A stretch of DNA of 64,000 bases. Origin: Novosphingobium naphthalenivorans NBRC 102051. GTDB lineage: Bacteria; Pseudomonadota; Alphaproteobacteria; Sphingomonadales; Sphingomonadaceae. Both the position numbers and the translations under genes were made by a program. The stretch lies in the NCBI RefSeq assembly GCF_001590985.1, contig NZ_BCTX01000008.1:1-64000 (forward strand). The letters are read 5' to 3'. Shown here one piece after another: positions 18,852 through 28,000 of this stretch (positions within the stretch are counted from its first letter, which is position 1; every line of letters begins with the position of its first letter). A model generated the notes under the pieces. It worked only from the letters and a program-made list of their open reading frames with translations, made no database searches and had not been told where the DNA came from.

Positions 18852-21508
18852 CGGAAACGCGACCAATGGCTGCCGGTATTCCCGTTCACCATCCTCGTCA
18901 CGGCAATGGCCGTGTCGTGGTGGATATGGGAGCCACCGTCGTCGTTCGTTTTGGCGGGACTGTTGAGCAGGTTCTGGCAAGCGAGATTGCCGAGATACCG
19001 TCTCTCTACTCGGCTCTCCGCACGGGCACGGGCACGGACACAGATCCCATAGATGCGGTGATCCGTGCCCAGGCGCTTGCCATCCGATCAGTCAATGACC
19101 AGTGGGGGGTGTTTTCTCGCTCGCGCGTGCAGTTGCTTCCTCACCAGCTATGGGTTTGCCGCAAAGTAACCCAGGAATGGCCCTTTCGCTGGCTTGTCGC
19201 TGACGACGTGGGACTGGGCAAGACGATCGAATGCGGCCTTGTCCTCATGCCGTTGATCGCATCCGGGCGTGTGCGCCGTGTGCTGATCCTTGCGCCGGCG
19301 AAGCTCGTGCCGCAGTGGCAATTCCGCCTCAAGGATATGTTCGACATTCGGCTCCAACGCTATGTCACGGAGGCGGACACGGCGCGCGGCGATTTTTGGG
19401 CAACCGCTTCGATGGTGGCCGCATCATTCCATACGCTGAGAGACGACCGTCGCGGGGCGCGGCAAAGGCTCCTTAACGCCGATCCCTGGGATTTGGTCAT
19501 TGTCGATGAGGCTCACCACCTCAGCGTGGATGAACGCGCCGGCGAGACGCTGGCATACAGCCTTGTCTCCGACCTTCAGGAACGGGGTAAGATCAACTCC
19601 CTGCTGTTTTTCACCGGAACCCCGCATCGTGGAAAGGACTACGGCTTCTTCGGCCTGATGCGCCTTGTGCGGCCGGACCTCTTCGACCCGGAGCATGACC
19701 CGCTAGAACAGCTCTCGCAGCTTTCCAAAGTCATGATCCGAAACAACAAGGCGACTGTCACCGACCTCCAGGGTCAAAAACTCTTCAAGCCTGTTAACGT
19801 CTTCAGCCGGGAATACCAATATAGCGACGATGAAACGCAGTTTTATCGGACGTTAAGCGAGTTCGTCATCGACGGCCGGGCCTATGCTGCGACCCTTGAC
19901 GGGCGGGCGCAGACAGCCCGGATGCTCGTGCTGATCACGCTACAGAAGCTGGCCGCCAGTTCGATCGCGGCAATCCGCAATGCGCTCCGTAAACGTCGAA
20001 CAATGCTTGCGAACCTCGTTGGCCGTTCAAATGAGTCCGTCCCGCTTCCTGATGACGAGCAGGCGACGTTTGACGATTTGGCGGAAGCCGAGGAGGCGCT
20101 TCCCGGTTCTGCTGCCGTCCTGCTGGTGGAGGACGAAATACAGCGTCTCGACGAGCTGATCGCTCTCGCCGACGCCATAGTCCGAGAGACCAAGATCGAG
20201 CGCCTACTTCAGATGATCGGCGAGGAATTCGGCCCGGACGAGCCGATCCTGCTTTTCACGGAATACAAGGCAACCCAAGCCCTTATCATCAACGCGCTGC
20301 ATCGCCGGTTCGGGTTTGGTTCGGCTACGTTCATCAACGGGGATGAACGGCTGGATGGCCTTGAGCAGGCTTCGGGCTCGGCAAAGACTGTCAGCCAGCC
20401 TCGCGAGCACGCCGCGGATGCCTTCAATGCGGGGAAAGTGCGGTTTCTTGTGTCCACCGAGGCTGGCGGCGAGGGCATAGACCTTCAAGAGCGCTGCGCT
20501 GTGCTGGTCCACGCGGATATGCCCTGGAACCCGATGCGACTCCACCAGAGAGTCGGGCGTCTATCCCGCTATGGCCAGACGCGACCGGTCTCGGTCTACA
20601 TTTTGCGAAACCCCCAGACCGTCGAGGCGCGCATCTGGGATTTGCTCAATGCGAAGCTGGAGCGCATTCAGGCTGCTCTCTCCTCGGTGATGGAGGAACA
20701 GGAGGATATTTCGCAGTTAGTCATAGGCATGGCCGGCAACTCGCTCTTCAACGAGCTGTTCTCCGGGAGCGAAGGGCTTTCTGGCGAGCGATTGGGAGCC
20801 TGGTTCGATCGCGCCACCTCCACCCTCGGCGGGCGTGACGTGGTTGAAACCGTGCGCGAGCTTTTGGGCTCCGTGTCGAGGTTTGATTTTCAACAAGTCG
20901 GAAGAGACTTGCCGAAGGTCGACCTTCCCGACCTCGAGCGGTTCTTCACCCAAACTGTAGGCAGGCATGGGCGCCGGGTTTTCCGGCGGGATGGTGGTCT
21001 GGAGATCAGAACCCCCGATGATTGGAAGGCGCGCAGCTACGCGCTCCGAGACAAGTACGAGGGACTGGTTTTCGACCGCAGCCTCCGGGGCGCCAATGCC
21101 GCCTCTAGGGTTCTGGGGATCGGCCATCCTCTGTTCGACATTGCGCTCGACGATGCGCAAGACATCCCAACGCGAGCCGCCTCCGTCGAGGGGCTCGACC
21201 GTCCGGTGCTGATCCTAGCTGTTGAAGACGAAGTTACCGGGACTGGCTCGCTCGTCCATAGGCTGATTTTCGGCGTGACGGAGAAGGACGGGAAGATCGA
21301 AGTCTTGCGAGATTGGGAACTGTTGCAGGTGATGAACGCGCTCACGGTCAAAAGTCCTCCTGGTGCTGGGTCAGCGACTGAGGGCGCTGAGGCGGTGATT
21401 GAGCACCTCAAACAAGCATTTGACGCCAGCCTCTCCTCTCATGCGTCCACGCTACGGCGGCCGATTTCCTGGCCGGAAATGCTCTTTCTTCCGACCGCGG
21501 CAGGGTAG
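18848..21508 (+). CDS. SNF2/RapA-like DNA helicase (DrmD-like)
   Basis: 886 residues. A short N-terminal beta-barrel-like region (IPVHHPRHGNGRVVVDMGATVVVRFGG, split) precedes an SF2 motor: motif I VADDVGLGKTIE near 115-126, motif II IVDEAHHL near 218, motif III FFTGTPHRGK near 257, motif V STEAGGEGIDLQ near 536 and motif VI HQRVGRLSRYGQ near 565. The C-terminal 250 residues are not assigned. Such Swi2/Snf2 translocases act in DISARM (DrmD) and other defence systems. The start codon overlaps the previous stop (ATGA), and this is the last gene of the five-gene operon, facing the nuclease gene at 21533. It likely moves along duplex DNA and remodels bound complexes. Confidence 0.85.
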   Translation: MTETRPMAAGIPVHHPRHGNGRVVVDMGATVVVRFGGTVEQVLASEIAEIPSLYSALRTGTGTDTDPIDAVIRAQALAIRSVNDQWGVFSRSRVQLLPHQLWVCRKVTQEWPFRWLVADDVGLGKTIECGLVLMPLIASGRVRRVLILAPAKLVPQWQFRLKDMFDIRLQRYVTEADTARGDFWATASMVAASFHTLRDDRRGARQRLLNADPWDLVIVDEAHHLSVDERAGETLAYSLVSDLQERGKINSLLFFTGTPHRGKDYGFFGLMRLVRPDLFDPEHDPLEQLSQLSKVMIRNNKATVTDLQGQKLFKPVNVFSREYQYSDDETQFYRTLSEFVIDGRAYAATLDGRAQTARMLVLITLQKLAASSIAAIRNALRKRRTMLANLVGRSNESVPLPDDEQATFDDLAEAEEALPGSAAVLLVEDEIQRLDELIALADAIVRETKIERLLQMIGEEFGPDEPILLFTEYKATQALIINALHRRFGFGSATFINGDERLDGLEQASGSAKTVSQPREHAADAFNAGKVRFLVSTEAGGEGIDLQERCAVLVHADMPWNPMRLHQRVGRLSRYGQTRPVSVYILRNPQTVEARIWDLLNAKLERIQAALSSVMEEQEDISQLVIGMAGNSLFNELFSGSEGLSGERLGAWFDRATSTLGGRDVVETVRELLGSVSRFDFQQVGRDLPKVDLPDLERFFTQTVGRHGRRVFRRDGGLEIRTPDDWKARSYALRDKYEGLVFDRSLRGANAASRVLGIGHPLFDIALDDAQDIPTRAASVEGLDRPVLILAVEDEVTGTGSLVHRLIFGVTEKDGKIEVLRDWELLQVMNALTVKSPPGAGSATEGAEAVIEHLKQAFDASLSSHASTLRRPISWPEMLFLPTAAG

Positions 21509-21532
21509 CGCGATTGGGTAGCTCCAGAAGCG

Positions 21533-21970
21533 TCACCGCTTGCCTTTGTCGAGCCCGTTCCCGCCCTCGATGCTCCCGGTCGCGCTCAGCAGGTTCCCGA
21601 TGGAGCGCCCACCGATCCGGCAGGTGGCCACCACACGGTCGTAGGACCGGTGATTGGCGATGCACTCTGCCTTGCGCCCCATGGCTACTCTCTCCAACGC
21701 TGCCTTGGCACCGGGGCCGGAGGGGGAGTGGAGTTCGGGCGCGTAGAAATCCTCCAGCCGGATCTCAACCCAGTTGGCTGGCCCTGAGCCCACGGCTACG
21801 CACAGGGAATCACCGTCTCCGACATAGACCACGGGGCCGGAGAAGTGTGCGCCGCGGTGAAGATATGACGGCATCAGGCCACGGTCGGGAATGGCTTTGC
21901 AGGGATCGGCCTTCGCCGCTGTTACAGTGGTCAGCGCCCCAAGCAACGCCAAGCCGATAGCGATGCGCAT
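21533..21970 (-). CDS. Secreted thermonuclease (staphylococcal nuclease) family protein
   Basis: 145 residues from ATG 21970. A signal peptide (MRIAIGLALLGALTTVTAAKA) precedes an SNase-like barrel: VYVGDGDSLCV, VEIRLEDFYAPEL and YDRVVATCRIGG. The arginine in EIRL, the glutamate in APEL and the arginine in YDRV match the catalytic Arg-Glu-Arg set of staphylococcal nuclease. It should be a calcium-dependent periplasmic or secreted nuclease. Genes of this kind are common on alphaproteobacterial conjugative elements. It is convergent with the helicase gene. The longer frame to 22057 is rejected because it hides the signal peptide. Confidence 0.75.
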   Translation of the reverse strand: MRIAIGLALLGALTTVTAAKADPCKAIPDRGLMPSYLHRGAHFSGPVVYVGDGDSLCVAVGSGPANWVEIRLEDFYAPELHSPSGPGAKAALERVAMGRKAECIANHRSYDRVVATCRIGGRSIGNLLSATGSIEGGNGLDKGKR

Positions 21971-22075
21971 AGTCTTGTTCCTACTTCCCCTTACCGCGTT
22001 GCCCGCAACACGGGTTTGCGGGTTCCAATCCGCAGGTCGCTCACTTCCAATTATCATGAAGTCCTTGGGGCGGCT

Positions 22076-22456
22076 CTACGATCCGGCAACGGCGCGCCGC
22101 CGCGCGACGGTACGCGCAGGCCGGTGATTTTCTGCGATGTCTCCTAGGTGGTCGAGACGAAGGGCCGGCGCACCAGGAAGCTGGACGATTAGCTCGAGTT
22201 TTCCGCCCACGGCCTCCACATAGCTGCGCAAGGTCGACAAATACATGTCGGCCTGCTTCTCGATCTTGGAGACGGATGGCTGCTTGATGTTCAGCGCGGT
22301 CGCTATGTCCTCCTGGGCCTTGCCAGCGATCTGGCGCAACTCCCGCAGACCTTCGACCTCTTGCCGCATCTGCTGATAGCGGGTCTCGATCTCGGTCTGC
22401 TGATCCTGCGGCAGCGAGGCGATAACGTCGGTCAGGCTCCGGCCCATATCGGTCAT
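22076..22456 (-). CDS. XRE-family antitoxin (HigA-like)
   Basis: 126 residues with a helix-turn-helix (GKAQEDIATALNIKQPSVSKIEKQ) after a helical N-terminus, and a short tail rich in basic residues. The ATG at 22456 overlaps the TGA of the toxin gene upstream, giving the toxin-first order typical of HigBA pairs. Xre antitoxins of this class bind and neutralise the RelE-fold partner and repress the operon. The palindrome at 22819-22834 is the likely binding site. Confidence 0.8.
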   Translation of the reverse strand: MTDMGRSLTDVIASLPQDQQTEIETRYQQMRQEVEGLRELRQIAGKAQEDIATALNIKQPSVSKIEKQADMYLSTLRSYVEAVGGKLELIVQLPGAPALRLDHLGDIAENHRPARTVARRRAVAGS

Positions 22457-22818
22457 CCCTTCTTTGCGGGTTTCAGATTTTCCAGATGTCCGGAAAACCG
22501 GCTGTCCGCCTTTGCAATGAGCTGCTTGTAGAAACGCTGCTGACTGCCGCCCGATTTGTCGCCCGCGACCAGCACGATCGCGTTGCGCTCGGGGTCGAAA
22601 GCGAAGGCAACGCGCCATTCGCCATCGGCGGCAGAGAAGCGCATCTCCTTCATGTTGGCATGTTTGGAGCCGTTGAGCGTGTCCACGTAAGGCCGACCAA
22701 GCTGCGGGCCGTATTCGCCAAGGAGCTTGGCGACGGCCAGGAGTTCGGTTTGGACGGCGCGCTCAAGAGCGGCAAACTCTGCCTCGAAGGCATCATGCAG
22801 CTTAACGTCCCAAGTCAT
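22453..22818 (-). CDS. RelE/HigB-type toxin (phage Gp49-like)
   Basis: 121 residues with the fold pattern of the Gp49-like/HigB branch of RelE toxins: WDVKLHDAFEAEFAAL, GRPYVDTLNGSKHANMKEMRF and WRVAFAFDPERNAIVLVAGDK, ending in a basic helix. These toxins cleave mRNA on the ribosome and are neutralised by the Xre partner encoded immediately downstream. The pair lies next to the integrase and probably stabilises the island. The start ATG sits directly beside a perfect palindrome that also supplies the GGAGG ribosome-binding site. Confidence 0.8.
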   Translation of the reverse strand: MTWDVKLHDAFEAEFAALERAVQTELLAVAKLLGEYGPQLGRPYVDTLNGSKHANMKEMRFSAADGEWRVAFAFDPERNAIVLVAGDKSGGSQQRFYKQLIAKADSRFSGHLENLKPAKKG

Positions 22819-22834
22819 ATAGCCTCCAGGCTAT
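22819..22834. promoter_or_regulatory. Palindromic operator overlapping the toxin ribosome-binding site
   Basis: ATAGCCT-CC-AGGCTAT is a perfect 7-bp inverted repeat ending right at the toxin start codon. Read on the minus strand its centre gives GGAGG, so a bound antitoxin would cover both promoter-proximal DNA and the Shine-Dalgarno region. Autoregulation by the Xre antitoxin is inferred. Confidence 0.55.
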
Positions 22835-22936
22835 GTGAAGTCAAGGACGGTCGGGCAACAGCCTGTTGCACAAATCCGGGGCCGGGACGGTCGCTGACCT
22901 TGGAACGGCGAGGTGTGGGCATGGGGCGCTGGAGGC

Positions 22937-24178
22937 TCATGCCGCGGCCTTCAAGCGTTTCTTGGCGAGCATGGCGCGGACGAATTTGTCCCATTTCGCC
23001 ATGCCGGCGCGTTTCTCGACCATGTAATTCCAGCGATCGTAATGCTTCGAGCTGATGTCCTGCATGGCGTGGTTCTGGAGGCGGTCGCGGATTTCCTTTG
23101 GGACTCCGGCCTTGCCGGCCAGGGTCTTGAAGGTGCGTCGGAGGTCGCGGTTGGTGGCATGCGGGATCACGCCGCGATCCCGCTGACGCCAGATGAAGCT
23201 GTAGAGCGTACCGTGGCTGACGGGCTTCGACGGATCCTTGGCGGAGGGGAAGAACCATCCGTATTCGTTCGGAGTGATCGATTCGATCAGTTCGGCTGCG
23301 AGCGACGGCACTGGGACGGCGTGCGGCTGAAGATTTTTGGTCTTGGTCCAGTCGATGATCCGCTCTCTGGCGTCCCACTGGTCGACATGAAGGCGGGCGA
23401 TTTCCTCGACCCGCTGGCCGGTCAGCATGAGGATCTGGACAGCACGTGGGTAGGAGGGGTGAACCGGAGTGTCGGGGCATTCCAGCCAGCGATAGAGCCG
23501 AACGAACTCTTCCTCGCTCAGCCAGCGCGTCCCGACTGTCTTGGGCTCGGTCGGTATACCGGCGGCAGGGTTATGGATCAGGCGGAAGCGACGTGCGGCG
23601 GTGGAGCGATAGTCGTGCTCGGATTTGATGCCCCAGCTAAAGGCGGACCGAATGTAGCTTCGCACATGGTCGGCCATTGAACGCTTGCCGCGCGCATAGA
23701 TGGGGCGGATGATCGCCGTGATCTCGTCCGGCTCGATGTCGCGGGCCGGGCGGTTGCGTCCGAGAGTATCGGCGATCTTGTTGAGGCCCTTTTCCGCCTC
23801 CTTCCAGGACGGCTTTCCTCCATCCTTGAGGTAGGCGACATAAGCCTCGAAGAGGTCGGCGACAGTCCCTGGCCGCGTATCGCCCGCAATCTTGATGCTG
23901 CGGCCTTTCTGGATCATCTCCGCGAAGTCGCGGTTGAACACCTCTCGCGCCTTGCTGAGGGGCATCGACGGATACGAGCCGAGCTTCTTTTTGATCCGCT
24001 TCTCATCGCGCCACTGCTGCGCCATCCAGTCGGCGGTCACGCGCGTAGGCATAGGCTTCATCACGAGGATCAGGCGCCCGGTTCCATGGCCGCCGCCGTC
24101 GATAAGGCTGAGCTGCTTTCCGGTCGTTTCCACCTGCTTCAGGGCTCTGCGAATTTCTCCATCTGTAAGGCTTGGCAC
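22937..24178 (-). CDS. Tyrosine recombinase integrase of the island
   Basis: 413 residues. Residues about 45-100 resemble the N-terminal arm-binding domain of P4-like integrases (KKKLGSYPSMPLSKAREV); a core-binding domain follows, with FEAYVAYLKDGGKPSW near 115. The catalytic domain has Arg in LTGQRVEEIARL, Lys in TKTKN, Arg in NRDLRRTFKT, His in LQNHAM and the nucleophile Tyr in SSKHYDRW. The first His of the usual HxxR box is replaced (RDLR), as is seen in some P4-type integrases. The gene lies about 190 bases from the radC junction and points away from it, the standard position beside an attachment site. Confidence 0.88.
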   Translation of the reverse strand: MPSLTDGEIRRALKQVETTGKQLSLIDGGGHGTGRLILVMKPMPTRVTADWMAQQWRDEKRIKKKLGSYPSMPLSKAREVFNRDFAEMIQKGRSIKIAGDTRPGTVADLFEAYVAYLKDGGKPSWKEAEKGLNKIADTLGRNRPARDIEPDEITAIIRPIYARGKRSMADHVRSYIRSAFSWGIKSEHDYRSTAARRFRLIHNPAAGIPTEPKTVGTRWLSEEEFVRLYRWLECPDTPVHPSYPRAVQILMLTGQRVEEIARLHVDQWDARERIIDWTKTKNLQPHAVPVPSLAAELIESITPNEYGWFFPSAKDPSKPVSHGTLYSFIWRQRDRGVIPHATNRDLRRTFKTLAGKAGVPKEIRDRLQNHAMQDISSKHYDRWNYMVEKRAGMAKWDKFVRAMLAKKRLKAAA

Positions 24179-24198
24179 TGGGCTTCTCCGTCGGCTTC

Positions 24199-24374
24199 CA
24201 AGTGGGGTCGCGCGACGGGTTCGTGGGGTCGGCGACTGGGGTCAAAAAGGGGCTCGATCCCCCTAAAACCGACCCCAATATGCCATGATTGCCGACTCTA
24301 CGACAATTGAAAAAACTGTTGTGTTTCAGTGTGATGTGGCGTGATTGAACGTGATCGAAAAGGGCAAGTGGGGT
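24199..24374. repeat. Att-region repeats between integrase and interrupted radC
   Basis: TGGGGTC occurs at 24203-24209, 24224-24230 and 24237-24243 in direct orientation and once inverted (GACCCCA) at 24271-24277. A 10-base match, CAAGTGGGGT, occurs at 24199-24208 and again at 24365-24374, right at the radC junction. Clustered short repeats beside an integrase gene are typical of arm-type integrase sites; the crossover core should lie in radC codons around 24366-24385. No gene is visible in the interval 24179-24297. Confidence 0.5.
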
Positions 24375-24957
24375 GGTTGTGGACGAGAATCAGCGCGGTG
24401 GCCCCGATGTCCAGCGCGCGGCGGATGACTTCCCGGGGATGAATCGCCGCTTCGTCGATCGAGCCTTCACCCACCAGATCGTCCAGCACCAGCATGTTGC
24501 GGGCGTTGAGATAGAGCACCCTCACGCGCTCGACCGTCAAATGGGCCATGTCGATCGTCAGATAGTCGATCAGCGCCTGCCACGAGCCGATCACCGGAGC
24601 TTCGCGCACTTTCTCGCGGGCCATGCGCGTTGCCGCGATACGCACGAGTTGCAGTGCTGCGGTCGTGGCCTCGCCCATGCCGGGGTGCCCCGCCAGCGTG
24701 CGCGGATCGGCCTGGAGCACGCCGGCGAGTGAACCGAACCGCTGGAGCAGGCTGCGCGCCAGCGGTTTCATGTCCCGCCGTGCAACCGCCTGGGCAAGCA
24801 GGAGTTCTATCACTTCGTGATCAGCCAGCGCTTCCAGTCCGCCTTCGAGCAGACGCTTGCGCAGCCGCTTGCGGTGGCCGCTGGGATCGTTTGCGGAATC
24901 GACGGGGCGTTGCGCAGGTGCGGCGCGTTCATCGAAGAGTGGGGCGTCGTCTGGCAT
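24298..24957 (-). pseudogene. radC: radC interrupted by the island (3' part replaced)
   Basis: From ATG 24957 the frame encodes the RadC N-terminal helix-hairpin-helix region (LADHEVIELLLAQAV, LAGHPGMGEATTAALQL) and most of the JAMM/MPN domain up to LILVHNHPT. Intact RadC continues with S/T-G-D-x-x-P-S-x-x-D, which completes the metal site. Here the sequence changes after about 24367 into 22 unrelated residues ending at 24298. The catalytic Ser and Asp are therefore lost and the tail is island DNA. The missing 3' half should lie at the far end of the island, outside the window. The gene is divergent from ydbH, with only 44 bases between the starts. Confidence 0.85.
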
Positions 24958-25001
24958 AGGCTGCACAAACAATTGCCTTTCCCGCGCGGCCAGCGCAAGT
25001 G

Positions 25002-28000
25002 ATGGAGCGGATGGCGCAAGAACAGGACCAGTCTTCCGGACCCGACGTCGCGGCCGATGACGTGAGCACGCCACCGGCGCGCCGCGTGCGTTGGCGCGTA
25101 TGGTTGATGGCCGCCGTGGCCGTGTTGCTGATCGCGCTGGGGCTCGTATGGGGCCTGCGCAAGGACATTGCCGACAACCTGATTGCCGGACAGCTCGATT
25201 CGCTGGGCCTGCCTGCCCACTACGAGATCGTGTCGATCGGGCCTTCCGAGCAGGTCGTCCGCAATCTGGTGATTGGCGATCCCAAGGCGCCTGATCTCAC
25301 CGTTGAAGAGATCCGCGTTGCCACGCAGCTCTATTGGGGCTTGCCGGGCATTGGACGGATCACAGTGGTGCACCCGCGGCTCTACGGCACGTTGCACGGC
25401 GGCAAAGTGAGCTTCGGCTCGCTCGACAAGGTGCTGTTCTCCGGGAAGGGCGGGCCATTCGAAATGCCCGATCTCGATGTCGCGATCGAGGATGGCCGCG
25501 CCCTGATCGAAAGCGATTACGGCAGCATCGGTGCGAAGCTGGATGGCGCTGGACCCCTGCGCGGAGGGTTCGCCGGGGAACTGGCTGCGATTGCGCCGAA
25601 GCTCGCCGTCGAAGGCTGTACGGCCGGACAGACCAGCCTCTACGGCAAGGTTACGATTGCATCGCTCAAGCCGCGTTTCGAAGGTCCGGTGCGGCTCAGG
25701 GAGCTTGCCTGTCCGGATGCCGCCTTGCGGCTGGCGCAGGCCGGTCTGCAGCTCGACGTGACGCTCGACAAGGGACTAGATGGCGCGGAAGGCAAGCTGG
25801 GGCTGCGTGCCGGGACCGCGCGCTATGGAGAAAACCGTCTCGGCGCTTCCTCGGGAACGGCGCATGTCACGTACCGGGATGGCGCTTTGAACGCGCGCTA
25901 TGATCTTGCGGCCAGCGATCTCAGCACACCGCAGGCGCGTTTCGCCAGCCTCTCGTTCGATGGCCGTGCGCGCTCGGACGAGGGTTTGACCCGCTTCGAT
26001 ATCGACGGGGACCTCGGGGGCAAAGGCATCGCTCTTGGTTCCGCGATTGATCGTTCGATCGCCGGTGTCCAGAAGACCGGCGAAGGAACGCTCCTTGCCC
26101 CGCTGGCCGCGCGCGTGCGGACTGCGTTGAGCCAGGAAACGCGCGGCAGTTCACTGACGGCCAGCCTGATCTTCCGCCGCACGGGTGAAGGCTACAGCCT
26201 CGTTGTCCCGCGCGGTGCGCTGCGGGGCGGCAGTGGGGCTTCTCTGCTGACGCTGTCGCGCCTTCAGGCGATGTTCGGGGTGCAGGGGCTTCCCCGCGTG
26301 ACGGGCAATTTCGCGACCGGCGGGCGCGGGTTGCCGCAGATTTCGGGGCGCATGGAAAGCGGCACCGATGGACGGCTGGCGATGCATGTCACGATGCCTG
26401 CATACAGCGCCGGTGCGAACAGCGTGTCGCTGCCGCAACTCGCACTGGTGCAGGACGTGCGCGGGGCCTTGCGGTTTACCGGGCAGGCCGAGCTTACCGG
26501 CGATCTGCCGGGCGGGCGTGCCGACAACCTGATCGTTCCGGTGGAAGGTCTGTGGGCCGCCAACGGCGATCTTTCGCTATGGCCTCGCTGCACGCAAGTG
26601 GCCTTCCGTCAGCTCCAGTTCGCCAATCTGACGCTCGACCGCCGCAGTCTTTCGGTCTGTCCGGCAGGAACCGGTGCGATTGTCCGCAGCCGCGGCGGTG
26701 CGTTCCAGATCGCGGCCGGCGTGGCCGGGCTCGATTTGTCCGGCCGTCTCGGTGAAACGCCGGTCACGATTGCCAGCGGGCCGCTGGGGTTCGCGATGGC
26801 CGGGGCTGGGGCTGGTGTGGGGCCGGGAACCGTCAAGGCCAGCACGCTGAAGGTTGATCTCGGCCCGGAAGCCGGAGCATCGCATTTCACAATCAGCGAT
26901 CTGGAGGCCCGCGTCGGTAAGGATGTCGGCGGCACGTTCGCCGATGCCGATATTCGTCTTTATGCCGTGCCGCTGGATCTGCTCAAGACGGGGGGCGACT
27001 GGCATTATACGGACGGTGTCCTCTCGATTGATGGAGCCCACTTCACGCTGGTCGACCGCCAGAAGGTTGCGCGGTTCAATCCGATGATCGCTCGCGATGC
27101 GACGCTGCGCCTCGCGGACAACGTGATTGCCGCCCACGCGCTCATTCGCGAGCCGCAGAGTGATCGCGAAGTGGTGAGGGCGGACATCGTTCATGACCTC
27201 GCGAATGTCACCGGCCATGCCGACCTGACAGTCGACGGCTTGCGATTCGACGACAAGTTGCAGGCCGATACGCTTTCCACATTGGCGCTCGGCGTGGTTT
27301 CCAATCTGGAAGGCTCGGTCGATGGCACCGGGCGCATTGACTGGAACGAGCAGGGCGTGACCAGCCATGGCCGCATCGCCACTGCCGGAGTGGACTTCGC
27401 CGCGCCGTTCGGCCCGGTGAAGGGGCTTTCCGGGCAAGTGGTCTTCACCGACTTGCTCGGTTTCGTCACTGCGCCGGATCAGACGCTGCATCTCGCCTCT
27501 ATCAACCCCGGCATCGAAGTGACCGACGGCATCATGTCGTTCGAGATGAAGCCGGACTATTTCCTGCAGATCAACGGCGCGAAATGGCCCTTCATGAACG
27601 GCACGCTGACGCTGGAGCCGGCGCACATGAAGATCGGGGTGGCCGAAACGCGTTATTACACGCTCAAGGTCACGGGGCTGGATGCCACCACGTTCGTGCG
27701 CCATCTGGACATGTCGAACCTCAACGCCTCGGGCGTTTTCGACGGGGAATTGCCGCTTATTTTCGATGAGAACGGCGGGCGGATCGAAGAAGGACATCTC
27801 GTCTCGCGCCCGCCCGGCGGCAATGTCGCCTATGTCGGCGAACTGACTTACAAGGACTTGTCGACCATGGGCAATTTTGCCTTCGACATGCTCAAGTCGG
27901 TCGATTTCAAGCGCATGGAAATTTCGTTGGGCGGTACGCTGGCGGGGGAAATCATCACGCGCGTCAGCTTCAACGGCATCAGCCAGGGGATCGGCGCCAA

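Noticed and set aside
21971..22057. Longer N-terminus for the thermonuclease
   Set aside because: The upstream 29 residues would precede and hide a clear signal peptide; ATG 21970 is preferred.
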